From: Pomacea canaliculata
Taxonomy: Eukaryota; Mollusca; Gastropoda; Architaenioglossa; Ampullariidae
Assembly (NCBI RefSeq): GCF_003073045.1
Contig: NC_037599.1
Coordinates: 3,782,001-3,846,000 of the forward strand
Length of the DNA stretch: 64,000 nucleotides
Direction: 5' to 3'
Under the pieces are notes generated by a model that worked only from the letters and a program-made list of their open reading frames with translations, was not told the DNA's origin and made no database searches. This document shows positions 31,652 through 43,880 of this stretch, piece by piece (positions within the stretch are counted from its first letter, which is position 1; each line of letters opens with the position of its first letter). The position numbers and the translations under genes are program-made.

Positions 31652-32582
31652 GTGGAGGTCCAGTGTTGGAGCTGGGGGTGGAATGGGGATAGGGGGGCGG
31701 GCAGAAGCGGAAGAACCCTGACACAACAGCTAGACAAGGGCGATAATTACCATCCCTTCGCTAGACCGCCATGCGATGCAACTCATTAAGTTACAGCATC
31801 GTAGGGCGATGACAATGATAATAATAATTATAAACTTACTGACATATAGCGCATCTCCACCTCACAGCAGGACTCCCGAAACACGAGGGGTGGAAACTTC
31901 TTTCCCCTCACTCTTGCTCGGTAGCACACACACACATACACACACATACACGCGCACGCACACACACAATGAGAAGGAGGAGAGCGTGAGTCAATGAATC
32001 AATGCAGGGAGGCTGCCATGTTTTGGAAGGAGGTGATGACTGAGCAGTTAACATCCCCCACTGACCGACTTCACTTCAGAAGCGTCTTGCAGCAGCAGCC
32101 GAGCGCTCGCCTCTCGCCACGCTTCCTGTCCGAACGTGCGCCTGCGCAGCACGTGGAGTCTGGGTGGAGACGTGCAGCGCGTGCTAAACACCGTGTTGTC
32201 GCTCGGCCTGCTCCAGCAGCTATCTTCGGCAAATCACTTCCACCCCATTCTGTCCATGTGTACCTCCCTCCTTCCTACCCTGGCACCCGTCTTCCTACCA
32301 CCTCCACGGCATCTCACCATGCAGAGAATGATTGTCGCTCTCACTGAGAGAAGCAGCAACCCTGCCGTTGACGTGTCTGCGTGGAAAAGAAATGGAAAAG
32401 AAAAAAAAGAAAAAATTTCGCCAGTTTTTTTCCGGCTGCCTGAGATGGAAACTGTTAGGGCGAGTAGTTTGGATGTCAAATCTGTTATGGCGGTTAAAGC
32501 TGACATCAAAACTAAAGGAGCTATTCAAGTCCAGGAAATATTTTCTGACTAAAAAAAAAGCTGAATGGATTCCCTCACGCCC

Positions 32583-32770
32583 CTCAGGGGCAGACAGTCT
32601 GGTGGAGCAACGATTAACGTCTGTCACCAACGCAGTGAGAATTGGCTGTCCTGGGTTCAGATCTCGTCTCGGGCACGGTTTTCTGTTTATGTATGTGGCA
32701 TCTGTTTACATTGCTGACTGCTTTGCCGTGATCAAAGCCTTAGCTGCTGACTCGGCGTAAAACACCAAAG
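32583..32770 (+). mobile_element. tRNA-derived SINE
   Basis: The 5' part is tRNA-like: an A-box-like TGGTGGAGCAACG, then a B-box-like GGGTTCAGATCTCG about 50 bases on. A central body (GTGGCATCTGTTTAC, TTTGCCGTGATCAAAG) follows. The 3' end GACTCGGCGTAAAACACC resembles tails of widespread invertebrate SINEs. Partial relatives lie at about 22310-22400 and 45415-45515. The family name cannot be fixed without a library search. Confidence 0.6.
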
Positions 32771-33684
32771 CTCGTCCTCCACTTGCAGGTGACTAGCAAC
32801 GACTGCGGCACTTCATGGCACCACGAACACCACCTTGCTTGTTACCTCAGAGCAAAACATATTAATCTTAATAAGCAGGATACAGTGAAATACTATTGTT
32901 GGAGAGAGAGTTGTCAGGGTCATGCCGTGATGTAAAGGTTAGGTAAGGTTAAAGGTTAAGAGACTCGATATCCCAAAAGGCTTGTTGCGGGCATGATGGT
33001 GTCTTGTGACGTAAGCGATGTACTTATGCTTGGTACATAATTCTGTTTCCTTTATTCAGTGATCTATTCAGTTCACACACTCGCTGGCTGAAAATGTTTC
33101 AAATTAGGAAAGAAGAGGCAACACAGGTCCCGAGTGTTTCTCTAATTTGTTTGTCTAATCTATCATCCTTGACGGCAGGAGCATTTCCGGTATCAAGCCC
33201 TTCCCTTCTCCACACTTACCTAAATATCCTACTCCTTTCCTCTGATTATCATCGAGGATATTACCATTTACCATTGCATCTACACTTTTTATGATACAGC
33301 CCGAGCTCACTCACTCACCCCGAGCCTCACGTCTGCACTGAGGGGACCTGACACTTCACACACGTCTACTGTCGCCCCCATCTTTTCCTCCCTTCGTTTT
33401 CCTTTTTTTTATGATATTTAGTCCTGGCACGTGACACTCGGCACACCAGGAGGGGGAAGCAAGAGAAAACGAAGCCAGCGGACTGTTGTGTGTTGTATGT
33501 ACTGCTGTGTGAGTGTATATACTGTGATGTGAGTGTGTAGGATTATGTGTACTGCTATCTGAGTGTGTAGTGTGTGTACTGCTGTGTGTACTATAATTTG
33601 TAAGTATGTACTGCTGTGTTTCTGAAGGAGTTATGTGCGTACTAACTATTCAGATGATGAAGAGAAGAAGGAGGAGTTTAAGCA

Positions 33685-33755
33685 GCAATAAAATGTCATG
33701 AGCTTGCCATAGGATGGGGATAAGACGCTATATAAATAATAATAATCAATCGTCA
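33685..33755 (+). mobile_element. Retroposon 3' end with microsatellite tail
   Basis: The string GGGGATAAGACGCTATATAAAT is followed by AATAATAATAATC and ATC-rich DNA. It resembles 47815-47893 (TGGCGCGCTATAAAA then ATCATC). An end of the form CGCTATA-TAAA plus a short tandem tail is typical of LINE/SINE 3' ends. The 5' part is not recognisable. Confidence 0.4.
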
Positions 33756-34214
33756 TCATCATTGTACATGCGAGGGAGCACGACTGCGAGCTACAAGTTC
33801 ACGGAGGACTTTCCTTCTCATGACAAGGGCGCCATCATCAACATCGCACACTTGTAACAACAGAGTGTTGACCGTTGTCCAAACAGTTTCTCGCCATGTT
33901 AGTAACGGACTGGCACACGTGACAAGACACGTGCTGTGACATTTTATAGTCATGTAAGCTTTTATCAATATCTCACCCGTTAAACCCAACCTCATGCCCT
34001 CGTGAGACTCCATGACCTCGCTGACGTCAGAGGGAGACTTCCGATCCGCTGCCTGCGTAGTCGGGTTACTTTGTGCTGGACGCCACAACGAGGCTCCTGC
34101 GTCACCGCCACAGACACACAAGTCTGAGGTCACCGCAGTCAGTAGAAGGTCCTGGAAGGTATGCTCATCCATCGAAGGACAACAACGACGCTTTTTGGAC
34201 ATGATCGGTCTCTA

Positions 34215-34215
34215 C

Positions 34216-34258
<43 letters not shown>

Positions 34259-34259
34259 C
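34215..34259 (+). repeat. (ACA/CAA)n microsatellite
   Basis: About fifteen uninterrupted CAA units lie just upstream (in plus coordinates) of the first tRNA gene. Confidence 0.95.
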
Positions 34260-34350
34260 TACAACTACATTACAAGTGCTTCCCGAGTCTGTCGACAGTA
34301 ACACAGACCAGAGCTAGAGAAAAATAAAGAGAAGGAAAAAAAAAATAAAG

Positions 34351-34358
34351 AAAAAAAA
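34351..34358 (-). terminator. RNA polymerase III terminator of tRNA-Gln(TTG)
   Basis: A run of eight A on plus (T8 on minus) starts four bases beyond the tRNA 3' end, the normal Pol III stop. A second A-rich tract lies further on. Confidence 0.8.
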
Positions 34359-34362
34359 TGCT

Positions 34363-34434
34363 AGGTTCCACCGAGATTTGAACTCGGATCGCTGGATTCA
34401 AAGTCCAGAGTGCTAACCATTACACCATGGAACC
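34363..34434 (-). tRNA. trnQ-TTG: tRNA-Gln (anticodon TTG)
   Basis: On the minus strand the 72-base gene folds as a complete cloverleaf. It has a GGTTCCA acceptor paired with TGGAACC, a D arm TGTAATGGTTAGCA, anticodon stem CTGGA/TCCAG with loop CTTTGAA (anticodon TTG), and a T arm with GTTCAAATC. The discriminator base is T, as expected for eukaryotic tRNA-Gln. Boxes A and B are intact, there is no intron and CCA is not encoded. A second isoacceptor lies about 1 kb away on the same strand. Confidence 0.97.
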
Positions 34435-35397
34435 CTCTGGGTGCGAGGTCGCACAAACACATAGAAAATCATCCGAGGGTTCACCTCGTCAGGTGTTGAC
34501 ATGACGCTCGTCACACAAATGCATGTGCGGCAGTTTATTCCCTTCACACCAGGTGTTCACCACATAAAATAAGCCAGGGCCAGGTGTTACACAATTAAAC
34601 CTGTCATTCCAGTTTTACCTCAGCCTCGTACCCAGTGTAGATAATGTCCACACATCTACCCACTGTACCCCAGTGGCTGTGACCCCATGAACCTCGCTCT
34701 AGAGCCTTCTGTTTGCTGACGACAGACTTGACCCTGTTGACACTCGAGCCGGCTGCCCTCGGGGAACGGAGTGATCACACTGACGGTGTATCATTTATTG
34801 ATGACCGCTCCAAGGGCTACCTGTCCAGCTACCTGTCTGACAGGTGTGCGTGCGTCTGCTTACCTGTAGGTCGCATGAGCTTTCACTTTTTCACTGAATC
34901 ATTTAGTCGTTTGAGGCTGTACCCATAAAACACCCGTAAACATGTGTTCGTCCTTCAGCGTCTCTCGGCAGTTCTCTACTTGTTTGAAGATTTCAATGAT
35001 CGTAAATGCAAAGCGATTTTTGCGCCTTCACTGTTCACACTTTCTTTTATGTGAAATGTCAGACGGGTAGTCGTGCATTAAAATGTATTAAGATATGGGG
35101 TGAAAAGGTCAATCAATTTTTTTAATCATTCCTATAATTCTCTGCTTAAATTGTTTTTATCATTCCTTCCATTTGATGGCGCTTCCCATACAAGCAAGGA
35201 ACGTGTTGCAATGAAGTTCTCAAATGTTTTATTCTTGCACTTGGCAAAGTCTGGGTGTTGCATATTTTATTTATTTTAACTTAAATGTATTAGTAAGGAC
35301 TGAAAAAATAAAATACTGAGGATAGAAAAAAATACGTACAAAAATATTTTTCCAACTGTGCTTCTATCACTTAAGTAACGGAAGTAGATCGGGAAAC
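34435..35397. other. Spacer between the two tRNA-Gln genes
   Basis: I see no gene in this interval of nearly 1 kb. It is moderately A/T-rich toward 35.1-35.4 kb and has no sequence similarity between the two tRNA flanks beyond the tRNAs themselves. Confidence 0.6.
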
Positions 35398-35402
35398 AAA
35401 AA
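35398..35402 (-). terminator. RNA polymerase III terminator of tRNA-Gln(CTG)
   Basis: A T5 run on minus lies 12 bases past the tRNA 3' end, adequate for Pol III termination. Confidence 0.65.
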
Positions 35403-35414
35403 CAGTCACAACGT

Positions 35415-35486
35415 AGGTTCCACCGAGATTTGAACTCGGATCGCTGGATTCAGAGTCCAGAGTGCTAACCATTACACCATGGAACC
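35415..35486 (-). tRNA. trnQ-CTG: tRNA-Gln (anticodon CTG)
   Basis: This minus-strand gene is identical to the tRNA at 34363-34434 except in the anticodon loop, CTCTGAA instead of CTTTGAA. It therefore reads CAG codons. The cloverleaf, T discriminator and internal boxes A and B are intact. The single difference suggests a local duplication followed by an anticodon shift, or concerted evolution of the pair. Confidence 0.97.
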
Positions 35487-38400
35487 TGCGATGTGCACAG
35501 ACGCACGGCAAAGGTAAATAACGGTACTGCTGCTACCTGAAGGTGGTATTCATTCATCTTGCACCTGTCCTTCCCGTCATTGGCCCACAGAGGTAAATAC
35601 ATACTTTAAATAATGCAGCCATCTCCTTCTGCCAGGTCAAGGCTCCATATTTTAAAGCCTGATCGTCGTTAGTGTTCATCAGGGTGGCAGCCTACCCCAC
35701 AGCAGACAAAGACCGCTTGCAGGAGAAGGGTGATGGCGATACCCTGGAGGTAAGGGTATGAAAGCACCGTTGTCTGTGCCGGAGGTTGTGGTTATAACGA
35801 GACTTGACCTCGGCTGCACCTGAGGGGGGTACGCGTGCTGCTGCAGGAGCTACCCCCACACCAGGGGGCGCTGTGCGTGTTGGTACCGCGGGGCGCTGCG
35901 TGCTGTGCCGCAGGCGGTGCGTTGGGTGGCGACTACGTCACTGGCGAGCGTTACGTGGGCTGCACGTTGACGTCGCGTGCTGCTGACCTCGAGTGGTGCG
36001 CCTGCACCGAACTTGCGCACCTGATCAAGGTTAAATAAACATCTCCCTCGCTCACACACAAGTAGAGGAAACAGCAACATCCACACCGACACTATGCACG
36101 CGCACACACACACGTGACAACACGTATATTTTTTTCTCTCTGAACACTCTCTCAAGGTCCAAGGAAAGGTGTAAGGTGAGATATGACGAGGCGAAGCACT
36201 GAGTAAACTCACTCTTACTCACTTCCTCATGTAGAGCAAAATAAGATGCTGACAGTCACCGCAAGAAATAAGAAATGTTGAGCTTGGAACACAATATTGC
36301 TACAGACGCACCCGTTCGCTTCATCTTGCTGGCACTTACAATATGTAAACGGTGGTTAACCAGTCTACAGATGCTTGGAAAACCCACCCGACATCACAGG
36401 GATCGGTTGCTATGTTACTGCGCTTTGCTCTCATCAGGGTAGTGCTGACGTGTTACTCGGTGCAAAACAATGTGTGTGAGTGATCCAAAAATTTTTGAAT
36501 TAATTCGAATTTAAAAATTAGCATTGCTTCTTGTTGTTGACCTTCCTACCCACATCAGCAAGAATATATCCTGACCTCTCAGCCTCTAGAGGTAGGTGCA
36601 CGGAAAAAGAACAACATGTCCGATGCAAGCTCAGCAATGACCTTATGTTCAGACCGGAGAACGTGCCTGGCTTCCCTCGCCCACCATACTAGCTTACCTC
36701 ATCATATCATCCAGCACTTTGAACTACACACGGAACTTACATGAACTCTGACCTTACTCCACGAACTTCAAAGGTCAGACACGTACGCTTCGCCCTGACC
36801 CCATTACTGAATTTAACGAAGAAATTCGTTGGTTGGCTTCTGGACCGTTTTAAAAAAAAAAATTGTTTTTTTCTAAAACCTTATTAAATGTTGATCGGCT
36901 ATGGCTTCCTTATCAATGCGAGGACGATGTTTGTTTGGTTTCACCCTGTGACTTTATTTTTGTATCAGGACAGAGATGGGAATGGAGCCTGGCTGTCACA
37001 AGAACCAGTCCAGGAACTGAAGATGGAGAAGCCTGAAGCTGAATTTCTGCACGCATGAAGGTGATGAATGGGAGAGAAAGAGAGAATGAGTGGTTCGACA
37101 TCTATGTTAAGCTTCTATATTTTTATTTTCTAATGAGATTTTGCAGCTTAACCCAAGCATCGAAAAGACCATGACGCAGTAGTCTGTCCTTTCATAATGG
37201 GTGATGGGTGAAAAGTGTCCTACTTGTGTCCGTACAGTGCATACCCGTATAATACTCATCCCTGTTAGGCAGTCACTTTACCTCATAAAAGCGCTTTCTC
37301 AGTGGATGACACCCTGAATTACAGTCGTTCACTGCCTGGATCCAGTTCCGTAAGCCGATCCAGTTTTCTCTTCACTGGTTCGTCTTCGTTTACCTGCGAC
37401 TAAACACAAATCTCAATAAGGCTACCCTACTTAACATCACACGAGGATGTGTAACTTGAGTCCCGGGTACATCAGGCTACTGCGAAGTACCCTAAAGGTG
37501 GACACGGTCTCCCACAGACGCCGACCGCATGGAGATCGATTCCCGCGGTGGGGCTCGCTGGCTGCTTTGTCAGCAGTCGGGTGTTTATGGGGACAAGTGA
37601 GAAGAACGAGAAAAGAATATCCAGTTTCAGCAGTGCTTGACACCCTGTCAGTAATTTAAGGGGTAGGTGAGCAGGAGTATCCGTGGTGTCGTGTGTACTG
37701 GAGGCGAGAACTGTATCCATGACCCACAGCCCCCTCGACACCCGACAGTCTCGCTGACGATGGCAGGTACTTTTTCCACTGCGCCATCCTGCCATCCCTC
37801 CCTCCCTTACCATCCCTTCCCACACTCTACCCACGCTCTCACCCCATAAATGAAAAGAAAAGACGAAAATACTCAACGAGTATTCAAGTACATTATTTAT
37901 TTAGAAGACAGTTCGCCAATCATTCTTCCTCTCTCTCTCTCTGATTCCTCAGAGGAAATAACTGTAACCTGTTGAAAAAAAAAAATCCAGCACGTGAGCA
38001 CACGCTCTCTGCAAGATCCTGTCTGCTGGGAGTTCAATGCCCGCCAGCCTCCACTGTTTTGTAAACATGACCTCGAGCACGTGACGCACAGCACGCGGCC
38101 GGTGAGGCGCTCGTTCAACGAGGGAGGGTAGGGGACGGCCGTGAGGGATATTTGTGAATAGTTGCAGAATGTTTCTCTGTATTGCATGCATTCTATAATT
38201 ATTTAATGAATTATAGAACCATGAAAGGTATTTTTATAGAAAGTAACAAAACATTTCCATCAGTGTGTCTCTCTATCTTTCTCTTCTCTGTATTTTTTGT
38301 TTGTTTGTTTTTTTAGCGAGAGAATTTCCTCTCACCTGAAGAGGAACAGTACATAAATGCTCACAACTTAATTCTGATTTTGTTTGTAAAAATAGTTTAT

Positions 38401-41400
38401 CTTTGTAATTACTTGTAAAAAAAAAGTACTCGTCCAGCTATATTAAATACCTGTGACCCTCCTTCTGCATCCATTACCTATCCTCCTGCCATGAGTGTCC
38501 GGTAACGGTCAGCAAACGACTTCGGAACAGAGAGTTGAGGATGTCTGGTCATGTGACAGGCGTGTTTCCCCCTCCCCATGCACCCAGCAGACAAGGGTAA
38601 CTGATGGATACCCCAAGGCCGGTAACAGTGGTCGAAGGAAAGGGGTTATGCTCTGCTGTCCATATGCCTTCCTAGACACGATGAACCACTCATTGATCAT
38701 CACCATGAGCCTGTTTGTGAGTGTGTGAAGTGCCATGAGTTAACTTTATTGTTATTTATTATTGTAAGCAGCAAGACTGTATATCATCTAGTGTCTGTTT
38801 CACCAGGCGAGACTAGTCCTAATTAAGGACCTTGACCCCAGACTTGACCTCAACACAACTTTCACAACAAGGCTGAAATCGCCGGGTTCAAGTTTCGGTC
38901 TGACTGTGAGATTTACCACGTGACACCCGCGACTTCAGACTCATTTTCAAGAGTTCATACGCTCGCCAATCAACGGCGAGTGTTCGGAAGTTCAACCGAA
39001 AACGATGGGAAAACCTTGAGAAGATCGCGGTTGCTCGATCTTCCTCCTTCTCTCCTTTCATTTCTGTCAAGTCTCGTCGGGGTCATGACCCTCACAGTCC
39101 TTCAGTAGGAGTCGACTACTGAGGTCACAGAGTCACAGGCTAGTCTTTTGCTGAGTCCTCCAAGATGGTTTTGACGTGAAAGACTGTTAGTCACCCACTG
39201 CCCTACGTGACCGACGTGGCGAACAGTAGACAGCAGTCTCACGTGACGTACAGTGCTGACGCGCGCAGCTGTACGTTGACCTGACGCAAGGGAAAGCTCA
39301 GAGGGCAGAGGTCAAGCGCTCCGGAGTCACATGCTGGTGTAATTCCTTTTCCTTGATTTCAGATACACAATCACTGATACGTAGAATTGGTCATGAACGT
39401 CAGAGTACGACAGGATTGACCTTTTTGTACTCTCTCTCTCTCTGTCCTTCATTCACTCGTAAGACCTCGTCCTTCCTCCTCTCCACGCGATGTAAACTCT
39501 GTTTTCCAGCGCGTCATCAGCTGTATCCTCGACCTTTGAACTACCAAGCAACAGATCACGAGCGTCAGACCTTTGAAACTGATAGTATTATTTTAAATCC
39601 CACCATGAACCTGAGATTCTTTTACGAGGTTTGAGTTCGGCGATGGGTTTGCGTTTGGTGTCCTACCTCGCATAAACTTGTCTTCTGAACATCACGGACA
39701 TTTTTATGAATAAAAAGTAGGTAAAGGCCGAAGACTTTATAGCCACGTGGTTGCAAAAGGCGATCAATTGTGAGTGGTTTACTGTCTCTAGGGCACGGGA
39801 TGTGAGAAGAGGAGCCCAGCATCCCCTCCCTCCCCTACTGTGTCGCAGTTTGCTTCTCCTCATAGATCAGATGACATATGTTAACGAGCAAAGACAACTG
39901 GGAGGGTGTTGGGGGAAGTTTTCTCAGTCGAAGACAAATATCTGCCCCAAAGCTGTCTGGAGGACTGTGTGCTACTGTGTCTGTCTTGTGTGTGGAGAGG
40001 AGATACGACATCGTCACAAGAAGTCGTCTGTCCTTACAGTTCCTTCCCTTTCCTCTCTCTCTCTTGGCTTGCACGTGCTTGTGTGTGTGTTTCAGTGTTT
40101 GTGTTGAGGTTGTGCACTTTCAAATGACCTGTAGTATATCGTCAGTCTAGTCAGCGTTTCCCTGACATCACAAAGTCTTCCGCTGACCTTTTTTTCCCCG
40201 CGTGGTCTCGGGTCAGGCTGCACACGACCATTTTTCAGCTACTCACTTCGCTTCCTGCGTATGTGAGTCTCTCTGCCAGCTGCACAGATAGCTGCTGGAT
40301 AGCTATAGCTGGATGGCGAGAAGATAGCTGCTAGAAAACATGGATGGTGAGAGTCTAGCAACCAGCTAAACTGCTGCGACAGACACCCAACTAGCGCCTA
40401 TCATGCATCCAGCCCCAGAGCTACAAACCCTAGGATCGGCATGTCATCAATGATGTCAGCGATGCACTGTAGGACTTCTCATGTCAAGGTTCAAAGGTTA
40501 AAGCGGTCCAAATCCCACGATGATGTGAGCAAGACTAAATTCACATAGGAGTGCATGTTTGAAATATCATAGAGTGCATGCTGCTTGACATTTGAGTGGG
40601 TTAGGAAACATCACAAGTCACACAAATAAACTCCCGCGAGACAAACGAGGACACGAAGGCTGGATGGCAGCTGGTCGACTGAAATCATTTCTAGTTTTTA
40701 CCTTTCCAGCTGCTTTTACCTTCCAAACTATTTGAAACTAGATTGGTGTTGACTGGCGATCGAGCCACAAGACTGCATGTTAGCCACTCTCCCCCACCCC
40801 TTCTCTCCCAGCCTCCCAGCCACCATGCTGTGCGTTGTAAGTAATTTCTTGTAATGACACATATACAATGTCTCTTTCGTAAAATAACATCGTACACACT
40901 TGATCGAGCTCGAGAAAGCTGACTGTCGACCTCCCGGATCAAGGCAATATTTACGTTGTATCTCGTAGGTCTGTGCTTATGTGCTTAGTCAGAGCCCTCA
41001 ACGGAAGCGGAAGTGACGTCGTTCATGTGACATGTCGGCTGTTTGGCTGATGTAACGACTGATATCGCGTACTTCCGCTGCTCTTGTCGACGAGTCTTAC
41101 TTGTGGTAGTTTGATGCTTCCTGTCTGTTGCTAGGAAATCAAACTGATCGCTTCCCTTCCTCCTAGTGAGTGAGTGAATGAATAAGTGAGTGAGTGAGAT
41201 TTTCTTCTTTCCTGTTTGTATTCGTCCAGTTATACAACCTTCTCCGTTTTCAGACAGAAACCTGTTAAACACAAGCACAAACATCTTTAAAATGTGTACA
41301 AATAACACATTACTAGCTAAGTGACGACATTTTTCTCCTCCCTTTACATTCCTGCGCAAAAGCCTTTCTGCTCGCTCCACTTGCGCAGGGAGGGGCAATG

Positions 41401-42393
41401 GCTGGCCTCTGTGTGTAGTGGGTTACTTTTCACAAGTCATAGCAATGTGGGAGACGATCGCTCCATCTCTCGTGCAGGCGGCAAGACGAGAGTCTGGAAA
41501 CTTCTAGGGCCGTGTGCAAAAGACGTCGATAATTATTGACACGGTCAACCACTCCCTTTCTGCCCTGCAGATCTCCAATCCAACATTCTCTTCCTCTTCG
41601 AAACCTACCGGACGAGGCTTTTAAAAACACACCCGAAGGTGCCACGTCACGCTCACTAGTCACTCATGTCTGTGACCCAGGTTATAGGGCTACACTCACT
41701 ACACTCGCTACACTGACTACAGCCTTGCGTCAGCCAGCCTCGGTACACAACACCGAGATAAGCTGCGGGTGACAAGGCCACGTCCATGTTTGCCAGGTGG
41801 CCAACTCCACCCTCCACACGCCACACCCAACATATTTCAGAAAATACAATTTCATAAATTTTCACTGGGTCTAGGGAAGGTGGGGAGGAGGAGAACAAAG
41901 AAAGAAGAAAAATGAGAGAGGGAGGCGTGTGGAGGAAAGGTTTGAAATCCAACACAAGTGAGAGAGAGAAAAGCAGACGGCAGGAGAGAGCAGAGAAGAG
42001 AGAGAACTTTTGTCAGTGACTCAAACTTACCAGTCACGTGCTTTCAGAATGGGTTAGAACCCACTTTTTTCTGGAAATGCGAGAGAAGGTTCAGAATGGA
42101 GAAGGAAGGAGAGCAAGACAGAGAGAGATCTGTCAAAATGAATTTTCCATTCCAACGAAAAGTTTTTTCCCCGCCCTGGCTTACGAACCGGCGAGTGTGT
42201 GGGAGAGAGAAGTTTCCAGCCCATGTGACGTGAGAGGGAGGTGAAGAGTCGAGTAGGGGGATAATAGTCCTCCCGTCTGAGCCCTCGTTATCTGGGATAC
42301 AAATAGCGACAGTTTCTAGAAAACACGGGGAGACTAAAGGTAAAGGGCGAGGAAGCCGGAACCCTCATTGCTGATGCAACAGTAGACAGTGTT
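35487..42393. other. Gene-poor interval of about 7 kb
   Basis: I found no supportable gene here apart from one weak exon candidate listed separately. The DNA holds pyrimidine tracts (37928-37942), a TGAG-type simple repeat (41166-41199) and a short motif (TGTGAGTGGTTTA..GTCTCTAGGG, 39769-39793) shared with 27059-27081. A tRNA-SINE-like stretch with AGATCGATTCCC lies at about 37440-37650. Open frames are short and unsupported. Confidence 0.6.
35847..36029 (+). CDS. Possible isolated exon (hypothetical)
   Basis: An acceptor-like GTGCTGCTGCAG is followed by 61 open codons and a donor-like AAG/GTTAAA. The reading is GC-rich and contains GGDYVTGERYVGCTLTS and a LEWCAC cysteine pair. No partner exon or known domain was recognised. 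It may be chance in a GC-rich patch. Confidence 0.18.
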
Positions 42394-42471
42394 CACGTCA
42401 CACGTCACACGTGACACGTCACCCCACGACGTGGCCTCGGTGGAGAAGGGATTTCGCCGGCTCTATTTATA
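42394..42471 (+). promoter_or_regulatory. Promoter-like cluster: CGTCA/CGTGAC half-sites and TATTTATA
   Basis: Several CRE-half-site-like words (CACGTCA, ACACGTCAC, CGTGACAC) lie within 42394-42422. A TATTTATA follows at 42464-42471. An ATG is found at 42485 with a 61-codon frame of unknown meaning. No transcript can be proved from sequence. Confidence 0.3.
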
Positions 42472-42721
42472 GCCTCTTTCATGCATGATGACCGGGCTTT
42501 TCCCTCGCGTGAGGGCGACAGACTGTGTCATGCATCCTCGTCACACTTTCCCAAAATTTCTTCACACGAAAGCGAGGCTGTGTTCGGTCACCGCCACGAC
42601 TACGACTACAGAGTCGAGTCGACTTCCGGTGTTATCTACTGACGATAGCGACTATTTAACGATAATTTAATGACTTTAAACATACAAACACGGTTATAAT
42701 TGGTTAGGATTGTTAAAAAGC

Positions 42722-42786
42722 TTTTGAGGGAAGAAGTTCAATCCAGGATGACAATTAATTAGTCTCATTAAAGTCTTCCCTCAAAA
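42722..42786. repeat. 13-bp perfect inverted repeat (foldback 1)
   Basis: TTTTGAGGGAAGA (42722-42734) and TCTTCCCTCAAAA (42774-42786) are perfect reverse complements around a 39-base loop. Confidence 0.8.
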
Positions 42787-42853
42787 ACAACAAAGCTGTC
42801 ACCGGCCTGTGGGTGTTGCTGCTGGCGTTGGTTTAATTCTGGAATCAAAGGTT

Positions 42854-42926
42854 CTTAATCATAGCGACAAAAAAATAAATAAATAAAAAGACTTTAATAA
42901 CGAAGCTTTGTTGTCGCTATTTAAGG
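42854..42926. repeat. Inverted repeat (foldback 2)
   Basis: ATAGCGACAA (42861-42870) and TTGTCGCTAT (42911-42920) are perfect reverse complements. The flanking CTTAA and TTAAG also pair if two bases bulge. The loop is about 40 bases and A-rich. It lies 70 bases beyond foldback 1 and has the same geometry. Confidence 0.75.
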
Positions 42927-43793
42927 CTTTATTTCATGGGACAAATGTTGGACGAATGTGTTTGAGCAAGTTTTGCCAAAGGTTTTACACAAGTCATACA
43001 CAAGCTTTGATCAACTAGGACACGGATGTAGATGCTTCACATGACTGCGTACGAGAGCACGTGTCACGTGACACAGGAAGCGCTGCATCAATAGAGTCTA
43101 AATTTAGAAAGTTTATGCGTATATATATATATGATATATATATATGTGTGTGTGGGTGGACGCAGGGGAAAATTTCAGAACTTGGTTTCTTGGAGACATC
43201 TCTCTGTCTGTCTGAGTGTGTTTACCTCCCTCTGGTCATGGCTAGACTAGATTATTTCTTGTTGTTATGGTACAAATGTAGCTGTTGGTATGGCTGCCGT
43301 ACACAGCCACACATATTCTCACATCACACACATCAGTCCCACACACCAATCACACACATCACACACATCACACAGTTCTCCCGTCAGTTCAAGCGTCCAC
43401 AAACCGACTTCCACTCGCGCCGACGTTCGAGAACGTTCCAGCGGCGCGATCACCCCACCCCACCTTCCCACCCGACATCCACCAACTACATTCTTTGTCA
43501 GAACATGATCAGCGCCCCGACTTCGATCACTTCTATTTTTAGCACTCCACCGCGACAGTATCTCGACTGACGTCATTGTCATCGGATTTTCCCGCAAAGT
43601 CTTTAATTAGCCTCTACTCAGTCTACTGCCTCTTTGCCGCTCACACCCTTCTAAGAGCATTTTCCACTCTAAAGTTACTGCTGAAGTAAATCATTTAAAT
43701 AAAAAGTCTAGATGTTCACCATGTCAAGGAGCTCGACTCTCTCATTCTGATAAATCATGTAAAGCGACATCAACCGTCGATTGTCATACATAC

Positions 43794-43838
43794 GATGACG
43801 ACGACAACGACAACGACAACGACGACGACGACGACGAC

Positions 43839-43880
<42 letters not shown>
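43794..43880. repeat. (GAC/AAC)n-(GAT)n compound microsatellite
   Basis: GAC/AAC units pass into a GAT tract of at least a dozen units and end exactly where the purine-rich element downstream of the histone-like gene (43881-43892) begins. Length is probably polymorphic. Confidence 0.95.

Larger units (their letters stand above)
17021..34350. other. About 17 kb intergenic stretch without a recognisable gene
   Basis: I read all six frames and found no conserved domain, splice-linked exon series or RNA gene here. Simple repeats include (CAA)n at 18721-18752, (TC)n at 20529-20548, TG-rich stretches at 21020-21115, TTTG/T-rich DNA at 23222-23285, (CA)n at 31925-31969 and a TGTGTACTGCTGTG minisatellite-like tract at 33485-33620. 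A 21-bp duplication (ACCTTCTACCTTCTATGTAT) lies at 28080-28121. SINE pieces and the hairpin repeat are listed separately. Open frames in this interval are short or start without ATG and look like chance. Confidence 0.7.

Noticed and set aside
34201..34317. Poly-threonine frame
   Set aside because: It is the (ACA)n microsatellite read in frame.
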